Source: Variovorax paradoxus
Lineage (GTDB): Bacteria > Pseudomonadota > Gammaproteobacteria > Burkholderiales > Burkholderiaceae_C
Direction of reading: 5' to 3'
Assembly (NCBI RefSeq): GCF_009498455.1
Contig: NZ_CP045644.1
Location: 2,669,001-2,733,000 of the forward strand
Length of the DNA: 64,000 nt
The position numbers and the translations under genes were made by a program. Below are positions 9,389 through 18,482 of this stretch, in pieces. The stretch's first letter is position 1. The number at the start of each line of letters is the position of its first letter. The notes under the pieces are model-generated. The model saw nothing but the letters and a program-made list of their open reading frames with translations, searched no databases and had not been told where the DNA came from.

Positions 9389-9892
9389 ATGGCCAGCAAC
9401 GTGATCGCGGTTTATCCCGGCACTTTCGACCCCATCACCCTCGGTCACGAGGACGTGGTGCGGCGTGCAACCCAACTCTTCTCCAAGGTGATCGTCGCTG
9501 TCGCGGCGGGCCACCACAAGAAGGCGCTGTTCACGCTCTCCGAGCGCATGGACATGGCCCGCGAGGCGGTGAAGCCCTACAGCGACCAGGTGACGGTCGA
9601 GAGCTTCTCGGGCCTGCTGCGCGACTTCGTCGTCGCGCGCGGCGGCAAGGCCATGGTGCGCGGCCTGCGCGCCGTGACCGACTTCGACTACGAGTTCCAG
9701 CTCGCCGGCATGAACCGCTCGCTGATGCCCGACGTCGAGACTGTGTTCCTTACGCCAAGCGACAAGTACCAGTTCATCTCCAGCACCTTCGTGCGCGAGA
9801 TCGCCATGCTCGGCGGCGAGGTCAACAAGTTCGTCTCGCCGAACGTCGAGCAGCAGCTCACGGCCAAGGTTCGCAGCCTGGGCAGAGAATGA
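9389..9892 (+). CDS. coaD: Phosphopantetheine adenylyltransferase CoaD
   Basis: CoaD catalyses the penultimate step of coenzyme A synthesis, joining ATP and 4'-phosphopantetheine to form dephospho-CoA. The nucleotidyltransferase signature [10 protein letters not shown] lies at residues 11-20, with the catalytic H20 replacing the first part of the HIGH motif. The second motif, ISSTFVREI, is near residue 130. The ATG at 9389 gives 167 residues, the normal family length. Confidence 0.97.
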   Translation: MASNVIAVYPGTFDPITLGHEDVVRRATQLFSKVIVAVAAGHHKKALFTLSERMDMAREAVKPYSDQVTVESFSGLLRDFVVARGGKAMVRGLRAVTDFDYEFQLAGMNRSLMPDVETVFLTPSDKYQFISSTFVREIAMLGGEVNKFVSPNVEQQLTAKVRSLGRE

Positions 9893-9916
9893 CCCGCGCC
9901 CAGGCTTTGCGCTGAG

Positions 9917-10579
9917 GTGAACAACGCCCCCTTGCCCCGCCTGCATCCGCTGGGCGATGCGGCGCTGGTGTGCGACCTGCCTGCGCCCGCCACGCTGGCG
10001 CAGCAGCAGCGCATCTGGGCGCTGGCCGCCGAGGTGCTGGCCTGGCCCGGCGTCGGCGAGGCGCTGCCGGGCATGAACAACCTCACGCTGACCTTCGACC
10101 CGACCGCCGTGGCGTTCGAGGAACTCGCGGCGCGCGTGCTCCAGGCCTGGCCGGGGCTCGCGGCCCATGCCGCCGAAGGGCGGCGCATCGAGATTCCCGT
10201 GGCCTACGGCGGCGAGCACGGCCCCGACCTCGCCGACGTGGCCGCCCACACCGGGTTGTCGGCGGCCGAGGTGGTGCGTCGCCACAGCGGCGGCGACTAC
10301 GTGGTCTACCTGCTCGGATTCCTGCCGGGCTTCGCCTTCATGGGCGGGCTGTCGCCCGAGCTCGCGACACCGCGCCGCGCCGAACCGCGCACCGCCGTGC
10401 CCGCGCGCTCCGTCGGCATCGGTGGCGAGCAGACCGGCATCTACCCGCTGGTGTCGCCGGGCGGCTGGCAGCTCATCGGCCGCACGCCGCTCGAGCTGTT
10501 CGATCCGTCGGCGGAGTCACCGACGCTGTTGCGTCCCGGCGACCGCGTGCGCTTCGTCGTCGAAAGCTTGCAGACATGA
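9917..10579 (+). CDS. pxpB: 5-oxoprolinase subunit PxpB
   Basis: PxpB (formerly KipI-like) is one of three subunits of the prokaryotic ATP-dependent 5-oxoprolinase, which opens pyroglutamate to glutamate. The protein shows the family segments LHPLGDAALVC near the start, GNFLPGFAFMGGL-like LLGFLPGFAFMGGL, and SVGIGGEQTGIYPLVSPGGW. It starts with GTG; a GAGG just before the start is the only ribosome-site match. Its stop overlaps the pxpC start (ATGA), so B and C are translationally coupled. These subunits form the hetero-oligomer that pairs with PxpA. Confidence 0.93.
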   Translation: MNNAPLPRLHPLGDAALVCDLPAPATLAQQQRIWALAAEVLAWPGVGEALPGMNNLTLTFDPTAVAFEELAARVLQAWPGLAAHAAEGRRIEIPVAYGGEHGPDLADVAAHTGLSAAEVVRRHSGGDYVVYLLGFLPGFAFMGGLSPELATPRRAEPRTAVPARSVGIGGEQTGIYPLVSPGGWQLIGRTPLELFDPSAESPTLLRPGDRVRFVVESLQT

Positions 10580-11574
10580 TCCTCGTGCGCAAACCCGGCG
10601 TGCATGCCTCGGTGCAGGACCTCGGACGGCCCGGCCTGCGCCAGCTCGGCATCTGCCCGGGCGGCGCGCTCGACATGCTCGCGCTCACGCTGGCGAACCG
10701 GCTGGTCGGCAACGCCGACGCGGCGGCGGGCATCGAATTCACCATGGGCGGCTGCGAGCTGCAGTTCGAGTCCGACACCCGCATCGCGCTCACCGGCGAC
10801 GACTTCGGTGCCACGCTCGACGGCATGCCGCTGTGGCCCTGCTGGAGCGTGCCCGTGCGCGCCGGCCAGACGCTGCGGCTCGCCGGCGCCAACGCGCCCG
10901 GCACGCCGAAGGCCGGCCTGCGCAGCTGGCTCGCGGTGGCGGGCGGCATCGACGTGGCGCCCGTGCTCGGCTCGCGCAGCACCGACCTCAAGGCCGGCTT
11001 CGGCGGCCACGAAGGCCGCGCGCTGCGCAAGGGCGACCGGCTCGCACTGGGCGCTTCGCGGCTCGATGCCGATCAAGGCGGGCGCCGTCCTTTCGGCTTG
11101 CGCGCGCCCGACTGGGGCACGGCCGAGGCCGACGGCGCGCTCGCGCTGCGCGTGCTGCCCGGCCCCGAGTTCGAGTTCTTCACACCCGACGCGCAGGCGC
11201 TGCTGTGGAACGAGCGCTGGCGCATCACGCCGCAGAGCAACCGCATGGGCAGCCGGCTGGCCGGCGCTGAATTGCAACGCAAGGCGGCCGGCGACATGCT
11301 GTCGTCGGGCGTGATTCCCGGCACGATCCAGGTGCCGCCCTCGGGCCAGCCGATCATCCTCATGGGCGACGCGCAGACCACCGGCGGCTACCCGCGCATC
11401 GGCGTGGTGATCCGCGCCGACCTCTGGAAACTCGCGCAGGCGCCGCTCGGCGGCCGGCTGCGGCTGGTGCGCACCGACCTCACGCATGCGCTTGCGGCCT
11501 GGGCCGAGCAGCAGCGCTACCTGGCGCAGGTGGCGCAAGGGCTCGCCGCTGCGGGCTGGCCCGGCGCGGCTTAG
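10576..11574 (+). CDS. pxpC: 5-oxoprolinase subunit PxpC
   Basis: PxpC (KipA-like, 332 residues) pairs with PxpB. Diagnostic segments are VHASVQDLGRPGLRQLGI near the start, EFTMGGCELQF, and the C-terminal GVIPGTIQVPPSGQPIIL and DAQTTGGYPRIGVV. The ATG at 10576 overlaps the pxpB stop. The stop codon TAG at 11572-11574 is the first three bases of the inverted-repeat element that follows, so the last residues may have been reset by its insertion. The pathway partner pxpA lies beyond that element, 324 bp away. Confidence 0.93.
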   Translation: MILVRKPGVHASVQDLGRPGLRQLGICPGGALDMLALTLANRLVGNADAAAGIEFTMGGCELQFESDTRIALTGDDFGATLDGMPLWPCWSVPVRAGQTLRLAGANAPGTPKAGLRSWLAVAGGIDVAPVLGSRSTDLKAGFGGHEGRALRKGDRLALGASRLDADQGGRRPFGLRAPDWGTAEADGALALRVLPGPEFEFFTPDAQALLWNERWRITPQSNRMGSRLAGAELQRKAAGDMLSSGVIPGTIQVPPSGQPIILMGDAQTTGGYPRIGVVIRADLWKLAQAPLGGRLRLVRTDLTHALAAWAEQQRYLAQVAQGLAAAGWPGAA

Positions 11575-11840
11575 GGCCTGCTCACGCTATTTCTGGCGTC
11601 GCGTTGGCCGGCAAAGGGGCTGGCTGCAAGGCGCGCGTGCGCAGCAAGGCTTCTGCCTTGCAAGCGCGGGCAACGCCGCAGACGGCCCCTTTGCCGGCCA
11701 ACCCGGAGGGAAGGTCTGCCACAGCGGGCCACTCGGCGTTGCGCTCCTTGCGTGTGCGCATGCACACGCGGCGTCACGCGCCTTGATTGGCCCGCTGTGG
11801 CAGACCTTCGCGACGCCAGAAATAGCGTGAGCAGGCCCTA
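11572..11840. mobile_element. 269-bp palindromic MITE-like element
   Basis: The ends at 11572-11603 and 11809-11840 are 32-bp perfect inverted repeats. Inside are two further perfect long inverted pairs: 11604-11620 with 11684-11700 or one base to either side (TTGGCCGGCAAAGGGGC), and 11711-11731 with 11787-11807 or so (AAGGTCTGCCACAGCGGG core). Each pair carries a small hairpin in its loop (GCAAGGC/GCCTTGC at 11644-11661; GTGTGC/GCACAC at 11752-11767). The whole would fold as a three-way cloverleaf. A TA at each tip could be a target duplication, as in mariner/IS630-type miniature elements. It encodes no protein, and as RNA it may attenuate transcription into pxpA. Confidence 0.85.
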
Positions 11841-11898
11841 GACTGTCGGTCAGCGCAGGTTGCTCCCCGCACCTGCCCCACGAGACGGAGAACATCCC

Positions 11899-12639
11899 AT
11901 GCAGATCGACCTGAACGCCGACCTCGGCGAAGGCGCCGGCAGCGACGAAGCGCTGCTCGGCCTCGTGAGTTCCGCCAACATCGCCTGCGGCTGGCACGCG
12001 GGCGACGCCAAGACCATGCAGCAGTGCGTGCGCTGGGCCATGGCGCACGGCGTGGCGATCGGTGCGCACCCGAGCTTTCCCGACCGCGAGAACTTCGGTC
12101 GCAGCACCATGCACCTGCCACCCGACGAGATCGTGGCGAACGTGCTCTACCAGGTCGGCGCGCTGGCCGCGATCGTCAAGGCCGAGGGCGGCCGGCTCGC
12201 GCACGTGAAGCCGCACGGCCAGCTCTACAACCAGGCGGTGAAAGAGCCCGAACTGGCCGAGGCGCTGTGCGAGGCGGTGCGCCGCTTCGATCCCTCGCTC
12301 AAGTTCTTCGGCCTCGCGGGCAGCAACATGATCGACGCGGCCCGCCGTGCCGGATTGCAGCCCGTCGAGGAGGTGTTCGCCGACCGCGGCTACATGCCCG
12401 ACGGCAGCCTCGTGCCGCGCAGCCAGCCCGGCGCGCTCATCGAGAGCGAAGAGCAGTCGCTGGCGCAGACCCTGTCGCTGGTGCGCGACCACCGCGTGGT
12501 CGCCATCGACGGCAGCACCGTGGCGGTCAACGCCCAGAGCGTGTGCCTGCACGGTGACGGCGCGCACGCGCTGGCTTTCGCGCGGCGCATCCGCGAGCGG
12601 CTGCAGCAGGAAGGCATCACCGTCCGCGCGATGGCCTGA
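11899..12639 (+). CDS. pxpA: 5-oxoprolinase subunit PxpA
   Basis: PxpA (LamB/YcsF family, 246 residues) is the third subunit of the ATP-dependent 5-oxoprolinase. The N-terminal metal-site segment [13 protein letters not shown], then [34 protein letters not shown] and ADRGYMPDG are family signatures. The ATG at 11899 opens directly on the conserved strand [11 protein letters not shown]. It is separated from pxpC by the palindromic element and from pcp by 5 bp, so it probably forms one transcript with pcp. Confidence 0.96.
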   Translation: MQIDLNADLGEGAGSDEALLGLVSSANIACGWHAGDAKTMQQCVRWAMAHGVAIGAHPSFPDRENFGRSTMHLPPDEIVANVLYQVGALAAIVKAEGGRLAHVKPHGQLYNQAVKEPELAEALCEAVRRFDPSLKFFGLAGSNMIDAARRAGLQPVEEVFADRGYMPDGSLVPRSQPGALIESEEQSLAQTLSLVRDHRVVAIDGSTVAVNAQSVCLHGDGAHALAFARRIRERLQQEGITVRAMA

Positions 12640-12644
12640 ACGCG

Positions 12645-13316
12645 ATGCTGGCGAAGCGCGCTTCTCCCACCGTTTTGCTGACGGGCTTCGAGCCCTTCGA
12701 GCAGGAGCTGCTCAATCCGTCATGGGAGGCCGTGCGCACGCTCGACGGCTGGAAGTGCGGCCGCGCCACGGTGCATGCGCGCCTCGTGCCCTGCGTCTTC
12801 GGCGAGGCGCTCGACGCGCTCGACCGCGCGATGGACGAGCTTCAGCCGACGCTGGTGATCTGCATCGGCCAGGCCGGTGGCCGTGCCGAGTTCACGCCGG
12901 AGCGCATCGCCATCAACGTCGACGACGCCCGCGTGCCCGACAACCTCGGCCGCCAGCCGATCGACGTGCCGGTGGTGACCGGCGCGCCGGCCGCCTACTT
13001 CTCGACCTTGCCCGTGAAGGCCATCGTGCGCGAACTGCGCGCGGGCGGCGTGCCGGCTTCGGTGTCGAACAGCGCGGGCACCTTCGTGTGCAACCACCTC
13101 TTCTACGGGCTGATGCACCGCATCGCGACGCATGCGATCGCAAAGGGCGTGCGCGGTGGCTTCATCCACATTCCCTACCTGCCGGCGCAGGCGGCGCGCT
13201 TTCCGGGCGCGCCGAGCATGGCGCTCGAGACGCTGGTCGATGCCTTGCGCATCACCGTGAAGACCGCACTCGCGGTGAAGCAGGACGTCGCGGAAACCGG
13301 CGGCCAGTTGCACTGA
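12645..13316 (+). CDS. pcp: Pyrrolidone-carboxylate peptidase (pyroglutamyl-peptidase I)
   Basis: Cytosolic cysteine peptidase (family C15) that removes N-terminal pyroglutamate from peptides. The catalytic triad is readable: E86 in FTPERIAIN, C149 in SNSAGTFVCN and H175 in FIHIPYLPAQ, with family spacing. The N-terminal LLTGFEPF is also diagnostic. The context explains its role: Pcp releases 5-oxoproline and PxpABC converts it to glutamate. From memory, related clusters often carry two membrane genes (DUF969/DUF979) between pxpA and pcp; here the gap is only 5 bp and they are absent. Confidence 0.96.
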   Translation: MLAKRASPTVLLTGFEPFEQELLNPSWEAVRTLDGWKCGRATVHARLVPCVFGEALDALDRAMDELQPTLVICIGQAGGRAEFTPERIAINVDDARVPDNLGRQPIDVPVVTGAPAAYFSTLPVKAIVRELRAGGVPASVSNSAGTFVCNHLFYGLMHRIATHAIAKGVRGGFIHIPYLPAQAARFPGAPSMALETLVDALRITVKTALAVKQDVAETGGQLH

Positions 13317-13325
13317 CCGAGGCTC

Positions 13326-14036
13326 TCAAGTGCTTGGGAAGTGCTTGCCCAGCCAGGCGTTGAGCGCCGTGTTGACGAAGGCAGGCTTCTCCATCGTCAG
13401 CATGTGGCCGCACTGCGGCACCCACACCACCTCGGCGCGCGGCAGCAGCGCCGCCATCTCGCGGGTGCATTCGGGCGGCGCGAGGCGGTCGTCGTCGCCG
13501 CACATCAGCAGCACCGGTGCGCGCAGCAAGGCCAGGTGCGTGCGCGCGTCGGGGCGGCGCATCACGGCGTGGTTCTGTCGGATGAGCTGGGCCGCGCCGG
13601 CGCCGAGCACGATGTCGAGATAACGCTGCACCAGCGCCGGGTTGGCAGCCTGCACGGCATGGAAGGCGAAGGCGACGTTGGGCTCGATGATCTCGCGCAC
13701 CTCGCCGCGCTCGAACCATTCGATGGCGCCTTCGCGCAGCGTGAACATGTCGGGCGTCTCGGGCCGTGCGCTGGTGCCCAGCAGCATCAACCCGGCGATG
13801 CGCTCAGGCGCTTGGCGCGCCGCTTCCATCGCGACCATGCCGCCCATCGACGCGCCGCACAGCACCAGCGGGCCGTCGTGTTCGCGTAGCACGGCGCTGG
13901 CCATGCCTTCGATGGTGTCGTGGCGCGTCTGGACGTCGCTCACGCGGGCGCCGAAGGCGGCGGGCAGGGCGGGCAACTGGGCCTCCCAGAGGCGTTCGTC
14001 GCAGGCAAGGCCGGGCAGCAGGACAAGTTGAGGCAT
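13326..14036 (-). CDS. Alpha/beta hydrolase
   Basis: Cytosolic alpha/beta-hydrolase of 236 residues. The nucleophile elbow is GASMGG (serine at about residue 81), the acid lies in LMCGDDDRLAP, and the catalytic histidine is in PQCGHMLTMEKP near the C-terminus. The short N-terminal strand LVLLPGLACDERLW supplies the oxyanion hole. It resembles esterases and lactonases of the 3-oxoadipate enol-lactonase/MenH type, but the substrate cannot be deduced. It converges with pcp, leaving only 9 bp between the stops. Confidence 0.85.
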   Translation of the reverse strand: MPQLVLLPGLACDERLWEAQLPALPAAFGARVSDVQTRHDTIEGMASAVLREHDGPLVLCGASMGGMVAMEAARQAPERIAGLMLLGTSARPETPDMFTLREGAIEWFERGEVREIIEPNVAFAFHAVQAANPALVQRYLDIVLGAGAAQLIRQNHAVMRRPDARTHLALLRAPVLLMCGDDDRLAPPECTREMAALLPRAEVVWVPQCGHMLTMEKPAFVNTALNAWLGKHFPST

Positions 14037-14130
14037 GGGCCGATTCTGCGCGATCGGACGGCGTGTGCGAGGTGGCAGTCGTGCAACAGCGGGTTGGCAC
14101 GAAGCCGGCATGTCATGCACTCGGGGGACA

Positions 14131-14835
14131 ATGCATGCAATGTCCACCAACACCCCAGACTCCGCCTCCACCGACCTCATCCTGATCCGCCACGGCGAAA
14201 CCGCCTGGAACCGCGAGCTGCGCTTCCAGGGCCATGCGGACGTCCCGCTCAACGACATCGGCCATGAGCAGGCGCGCCGCCTCGGCCTGCGTCTGGCGGG
14301 CGAGACGGCACAGCACCTCATCAGCAGCGACCTCATGCGCGCCCAGCAGACCGCGGCGCCCGCGGCGCAGCAGCTGGCGCTGGAGGTGGTCACTTCGGTG
14401 GCGCTGCGCGAGCAGCACTTCGGCGTGGTCGAAGGCATGCGGGCCGACGAGATCCAGAGCCAGCATCCGCGCGCCTGGGAAGAGTGGCTGGAGTTCCGCG
14501 AAGACCATGCCATGCCGCAGGGCGAGAGTGCGCGAGAGTTCCATGCGCGCGTGATCGGCGCGCTCGGCACGGTCGCCGCCGCGCACCGCGGCCAGCGCCT
14601 GATCGTCGTCACCCACGGCGGCGTGCTCGACATGGTGTGGCGCACCGCACGCGGGCTGAGCCTCAGCGGCCCGCGCCAGAGCGAGATCCCGAACGCGGGC
14701 TTCAACCGCATCCGCATCGCCGACCCGGCCGCGCCGGACGCCATCGAGATCGTCGAGTGGGCCGACACGCGCCACCTCGCCGACCTGCCGCCGCAGCCGA
14801 CCTACGACCAGCGGCGACACCTGAAGAAAGACTGA
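14131..14835 (+). CDS. Histidine phosphatase family protein
   Basis: Member of the branch-1 histidine phosphatase (phosphoglycerate mutase-like) superfamily, about 234 residues. The phosphohistidine motif LIRHGETAWN is near residue 20, the second catalytic segment is EQHFGVVEGM, and the second histidine lies in VVTHGGVLDMVWR. Two in-frame ATGs (14131, 14140) compete. A GGGGGA at 14123-14128 is close to the first and 12 bp from the second, so the start is not settled. The substrate is unknown. It may be an SixA/CobC-like or broad sugar phosphatase. Confidence 0.88.
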   Translation: MHAMSTNTPDSASTDLILIRHGETAWNRELRFQGHADVPLNDIGHEQARRLGLRLAGETAQHLISSDLMRAQQTAAPAAQQLALEVVTSVALREQHFGVVEGMRADEIQSQHPRAWEEWLEFREDHAMPQGESAREFHARVIGALGTVAAAHRGQRLIVVTHGGVLDMVWRTARGLSLSGPRQSEIPNAGFNRIRIADPAAPDAIEIVEWADTRHLADLPPQPTYDQRRHLKKD

Positions 14836-14844
14836 GTCTTCGGA

Positions 14845-16443
14845 TCAGGCCGGGCAGCTGCCCGACTTCGGCGTGCGCAGCAGCGGCACGCCGGCGCCCA
14901 CGCCTGTGGGCTGGCCGCCGTCCACCGCAAGGCGGCCGTTCACCAGCACCGTGACCACGCCTTCGGACAGCAGCGTCGGCTGCGTGTAGGTGGCCTTGGC
15001 CGCGAAGCGCTTCGGATCGAACACCACCACGTCGGCGTGATAGCCGGGGCGCAGGTGGCCGCGCTGCACCAGCCCCAGCGTGTCGGCCGTGAGCGAGGTG
15101 CTGCTTCGGATGAACTGCGCCAGCGAGATCGCGCGCTCCTTCACCACGTACTGGTCGTACTTGCGCGCAAAGGTGCCGTAGGCGCGCGGATGGCCCAGCG
15201 ACGAGTCGGACGAGGTCATGACCCAGGGCCGCTTCATGAAGGCGCGCACGTCGTCGTCGCTCATGTTGAACGAGGCGATCATGAGGTCGCCGTCGCGCAG
15301 CACGGCGATGGCGGCGTCGACCGGGTCGGCGTTGGAGGCCTTGGCCACGTCGGCCAGCGTCTTGCCCACGTACTTCGTGCTGCCGGCCGAGAACAGGATG
15401 GCCTCGGGCCCGCCGCGCAGGCGCAGGTTCTCGCGCATGTCCTTGCGCAGGCGCTCCTGCTGCGCCGCGTCGTCGAAGCGCTGCAGCGTCGCGGCACGGC
15501 CGCCTTCGTTGGCCCAGGGCGGCAGCAGCGCGGCCGAGAAGCGCGTGCTCGACGCGGTCCAGGGGTAGTGGTCGGCCGTGATGTCCAGGCCCGCGGCGCG
15601 CTCCTTCTCGATGCGCCGGATGATGTCGCCGCTCTGGCCCTGTACGGCCACGCCGAGCGCCTTGATGTGCGCCACGTGCACCGGCAACTTCGCCTCGTGG
15701 CCGATGCGGATCACCTCGTCGATCGAGCCCTTCAGGCCCACGTTGTACATGGCCTCGTCGCGGATGTGGCTGTCGTACAGGCCGCCGTGCGCGGCCGCCA
15801 CCTTCGCGAGTTCGATGACCTCCTCGGTCTTCGAGAAATTCTGCGGTGGGTAGAACAGGCCGGTCGACAACCCGAGCGCGCCATCGCACATCGCGCGGCT
15901 CAGGTGCTGCTTCATCGCGTTCATCTGCGCGGGCGTGGGGGCGCGGTTGGCCTCGCCGAGCTGGCTGATGCGCAGGGGGCCGAAGCCCGCGTACATCGCG
16001 ACGTTGGTGCCGACCGGCACGGCGCGCAGCTTCTGCGTCTGCGCCGCGATGTCGTAGCCGCCGAAGCCGTCGTTGCCGATCACCGCCGTGGTCACGCCTT
16101 GCGTGACGAACGGAATGTTCAGGCGCTTGCGTGCGTCGTTCGAGAGCAGGTCGGCGTCGGCATGCGTGTGGGCGTCGATGAAGCCGGGCGCCACCACGAG
16201 GCCGGTGGCGTCGATGGTGCGGCGCGCGCGGAACTGCGCCGGCATGGCGCGGCCCGCGAACACGATGCGGTCGCCCGCGATGCCGACGTCGCCGACCACG
16301 GGCGTGTCGCTGTCGCCCGTGTAGACGGTGCCGCCGCGCAGCAGCAGGTCGAGTTCGACGGGGGCGTCGGCGGCTGTGGCGGTGGTGTGAAAGGGCGAGG
16401 CGAGGGCCGCGAGAACGGCCAGCGTGACGAGAGAGCGCTGCAT
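14845..16443 (-). CDS. Exported D-aminoacylase / N-acyl-D-amino-acid deacylase
   Basis: Zinc amidohydrolase of 532 residues with an N-terminal signal peptide (cleavage near TATAADAP, residue 25), so probably periplasmic. The metal motif DAHTHADAD is at about 90-98. The subtype markers YDSHIRDEA, HVAHIKALG, ADHYPWTASST and MTSSDSSLGHPRAYG match N-acyl-D-amino-acid deacylases. These enzymes free D-amino acids from N-acyl forms, consistent with the peptide-scavenging genes nearby. I chose the ATG at 16443 because it opens on the signal peptide; no good ribosome site precedes it. An upstream ATG at 16527 would bury the signal sequence. Confidence 0.88.
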   Translation of the reverse strand: MQRSLVTLAVLAALASPFHTTATAADAPVELDLLLRGGTVYTGDSDTPVVGDVGIAGDRIVFAGRAMPAQFRARRTIDATGLVVAPGFIDAHTHADADLLSNDARKRLNIPFVTQGVTTAVIGNDGFGGYDIAAQTQKLRAVPVGTNVAMYAGFGPLRISQLGEANRAPTPAQMNAMKQHLSRAMCDGALGLSTGLFYPPQNFSKTEEVIELAKVAAAHGGLYDSHIRDEAMYNVGLKGSIDEVIRIGHEAKLPVHVAHIKALGVAVQGQSGDIIRRIEKERAAGLDITADHYPWTASSTRFSAALLPPWANEGGRAATLQRFDDAAQQERLRKDMRENLRLRGGPEAILFSAGSTKYVGKTLADVAKASNADPVDAAIAVLRDGDLMIASFNMSDDDVRAFMKRPWVMTSSDSSLGHPRAYGTFARKYDQYVVKERAISLAQFIRSSTSLTADTLGLVQRGHLRPGYHADVVVFDPKRFAAKATYTQPTLLSEGVVTVLVNGRLAVDGGQPTGVGAGVPLLRTPKSGSCPA

Positions 16444-16554
16444 GGGCGAACAGGAGGAGAGGGGAGGAGCGGCCAGTTTAGGAGTCGCTCCCGCGCGGCC
16501 GTTAATTCCTTTTGCGCCACGCCCCATGACCGGAAGGCATGGGTGGCGAACCGC

Positions 16555-17916
16555 TCACGCCCTGGTGAGCTGCCCCAGACCCAACCGCGCGTAGACCGCA
16601 TCAGCCTGCCGCCGCAGCCGCAGCGATTCGGGCTGGCCGTTGAGCTGTTGCTGCAGCAGGCCCTGCGCGCCTGCGAGTGCGGACTCGGTGCCCGTGCGCA
16701 CCAGCGCGTCGAGATAGAGCTGCTCGAACAGGTCGCGCTGCGCGTGGCTGCCGCCGATCTCGATCATGCGCGGCAGGGCGATGCCCAGGCCCTCGACCGC
16801 GCCCGCGACATCGCCGCGCGCATGGGCCACGAGGCCGCGCGCGGCCGGCACGCACACGCGCTGCCACGCGGCGCGCGTGGACGCCGGCGCGACGGGCGCG
16901 AAGGCCTCGATGTTGTGCAGCAGCACTTCGGCCTCGGGCCGGCCGGCGCGCGCCAGGCCGTAGAGGTACTGCAGGTCGAGAAAGGGCAGCACATGGTCGG
17001 TCTGGCGCTGCCGCAGGTGGTCGGCCACGTCATCCCAGCGCGCACCGACGTCGATGCCCGCGAGCTCAAGCCGCGCGAGCAGCGACACGGCGCCGATCTG
17101 GTCCTGCGAGTAGTCCTTCACCACGCCCCAGGCGTGCTCGTCGTACACGGCGAGCGCTTCGGCGTCGCGGCCCAGGTCGATGAGGAACAGCGCCACGTGC
17201 CACCAGTTGTGCGTGACCATGAAGGAGTTGAGCCCGGTCCAGGTGTCGCTCACACTGTGCATGAACGCCAGCCCCTCGGCCAGCCGGCCTTCGGTGAGCA
17301 TCACGTGCGCCAGCGCATGGTGCGCCCACGGCTCCTTGCGGCACAGGCCGATCGCGCGGCGCGCGCTGGCCTCGGCCTCGCGCAGCAGGTGGCACTGCTC
17401 GTAGCCGAAGGCCGCCATGCCGTGCACGTAGGGCACCTCGGCCGCGGCCGGCAGCGCCGCGAGCGCGAGCCGCAGCATGCCGGGGCAGTCGCCGGTGTTG
17501 AAGCAGTGGTACTGGCCGAGCTTGACCGACACCAGGTCGCGCGGATGCTCGCGCGCCTGCTCGGCATGCAGCGTGATGGCGCGCGCGATGTCGTCGTCGG
17601 CCCAGGCTTCGACCGCGGCGATGTAGCGCTGCTCGCGCGGCGTGGCGCGCGCAGCGCCGGCGCGGGCCTTGTCGAGGAAGGGCCGCGCATTGGCGGCGGC
17701 TTCGCGCGATTCGGCGAACAGGTGCAGCGTCGCGCAGTAGGCCTGCACGATCGGGCTGGCATCGCGCTCGGCCAGCGCCAGCAGGTTCACGGCGCGCGCC
17801 TCGGTCGAAATGAAGCCCATGACGAAGTCGTCGACCAACGCAAGGCTGGCGGCGTCGTCGAGCGTGAGCGGATTGCCGAGGCTGTCGGCGGCGTGCGGGG
17901 TTCCGTGAGAGGGCAT
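16555..17916 (-). CDS. TTC38-like tetratricopeptide repeat protein
   Basis: Cytosolic helical-repeat protein of 453 residues with no signal peptide. The segment SFMVTHNWWHVALFLIDLGR is the most typical feature of the TTC38 family. The rest is alanine-rich helical pairs (for example PWAHHALAHVMLTEGRLAEG). The biochemical role of this family is not established. The ATG at 17914-17916 is chosen because the frame upstream lacks the family composition. It lies between the D-aminoacylase and the tautomerase on the same strand, but the gaps (111 and 42 bp) do not prove an operon. Confidence 0.8.
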   Translation of the reverse strand: MPSHGTPHAADSLGNPLTLDDAASLALVDDFVMGFISTEARAVNLLALAERDASPIVQAYCATLHLFAESREAAANARPFLDKARAGAARATPREQRYIAAVEAWADDDIARAITLHAEQAREHPRDLVSVKLGQYHCFNTGDCPGMLRLALAALPAAAEVPYVHGMAAFGYEQCHLLREAEASARRAIGLCRKEPWAHHALAHVMLTEGRLAEGLAFMHSVSDTWTGLNSFMVTHNWWHVALFLIDLGRDAEALAVYDEHAWGVVKDYSQDQIGAVSLLARLELAGIDVGARWDDVADHLRQRQTDHVLPFLDLQYLYGLARAGRPEAEVLLHNIEAFAPVAPASTRAAWQRVCVPAARGLVAHARGDVAGAVEGLGIALPRMIEIGGSHAQRDLFEQLYLDALVRTGTESALAGAQGLLQQQLNGQPESLRLRRQADAVYARLGLGQLTRA

Positions 17917-17958
17917 GGCGGCATGGTGCCACGCCCTCTCGGCGTCTTTCAAGTCTTC

Positions 17959-18357
17959 TCAGACACCTGCTTGCTGGTGGCGGTACTCCTGGGTCTTGCC
18001 GCCATAGCCGTAGGCTGCACCGCGCGCATCGATCACGTGGATGTACGAGACCTCGTGCAGGGTGGGCCGCAGCGCCGCCATGGCCGCGTACACCTCGCGC
18101 AGGTAGCGCGCCTTCTCGGCCTTGGTGTTGGTCTCGTCGGTCACGCTGATGTCGAGGTGAAAGGCCGACTTGCCGAGTTCGGCCAGCGACTGCCCCCCGA
18201 TGAACCAGCTGTCGGCGGCGATGTACTGCACCGTGATGGCGATGACCGGCAGCGCCTTGCCGAGCACGCTCTGCGTGAGCTCGGCGACCGTGTCGACGGT
18301 CTTGCGGGTGAGGGTGGCGTCAGGCTGGCCGGAGAGGTGGACGACGATGTGGGGCAT
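17959..18357 (-). CDS. 4-oxalocrotonate tautomerase-like protein
   Basis: Small tautomerase-superfamily protein of 132 residues. The sequence begins MPHIVVHLSG, so proline 2 becomes the catalytic N-terminal residue after methionine removal. A good Shine-Dalgarno (AAGGAG) lies 6 bp before this ATG, deciding the start. A second beta-alpha-beta unit (FHLDISVTDETNTKAEKARY) shows a duplicated fold. The substrate is unknown. A LysR regulator is divergently transcribed 125 bp away and probably controls it. Confidence 0.85.
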   Translation of the reverse strand: MPHIVVHLSGQPDATLTRKTVDTVAELTQSVLGKALPVIAITVQYIAADSWFIGGQSLAELGKSAFHLDISVTDETNTKAEKARYLREVYAAMAALRPTLHEVSYIHVIDARGAAYGYGGKTQEYRHQQAGV

Positions 18358-18442
18358 GGTGAACTCCTTTGGGGGGTGAAGATCGGGTGGTCGATGGGGT
18401 GATTGTGGGCACTGCCTGGTCATCGGAAAAGCGGGAAGATAT

Positions 18443-18455
18443 GATGGAATCCATC
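18443..18455. promoter_or_regulatory. Candidate LysR operator
   Basis: The palindrome GATGGAATCCATC (six-base arms around one base) lies between the divergent tautomerase and LysR genes, 28 bp before the LysR start. A partial repeat (ATAGAATGGATAG) follows at 18461-18473. The location and symmetry suit a LysR autoregulatory site; this is inference. Confidence 0.45.
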
Positions 18456-18482
18456 GGATAATAGAATGGATAGGCAGACACC

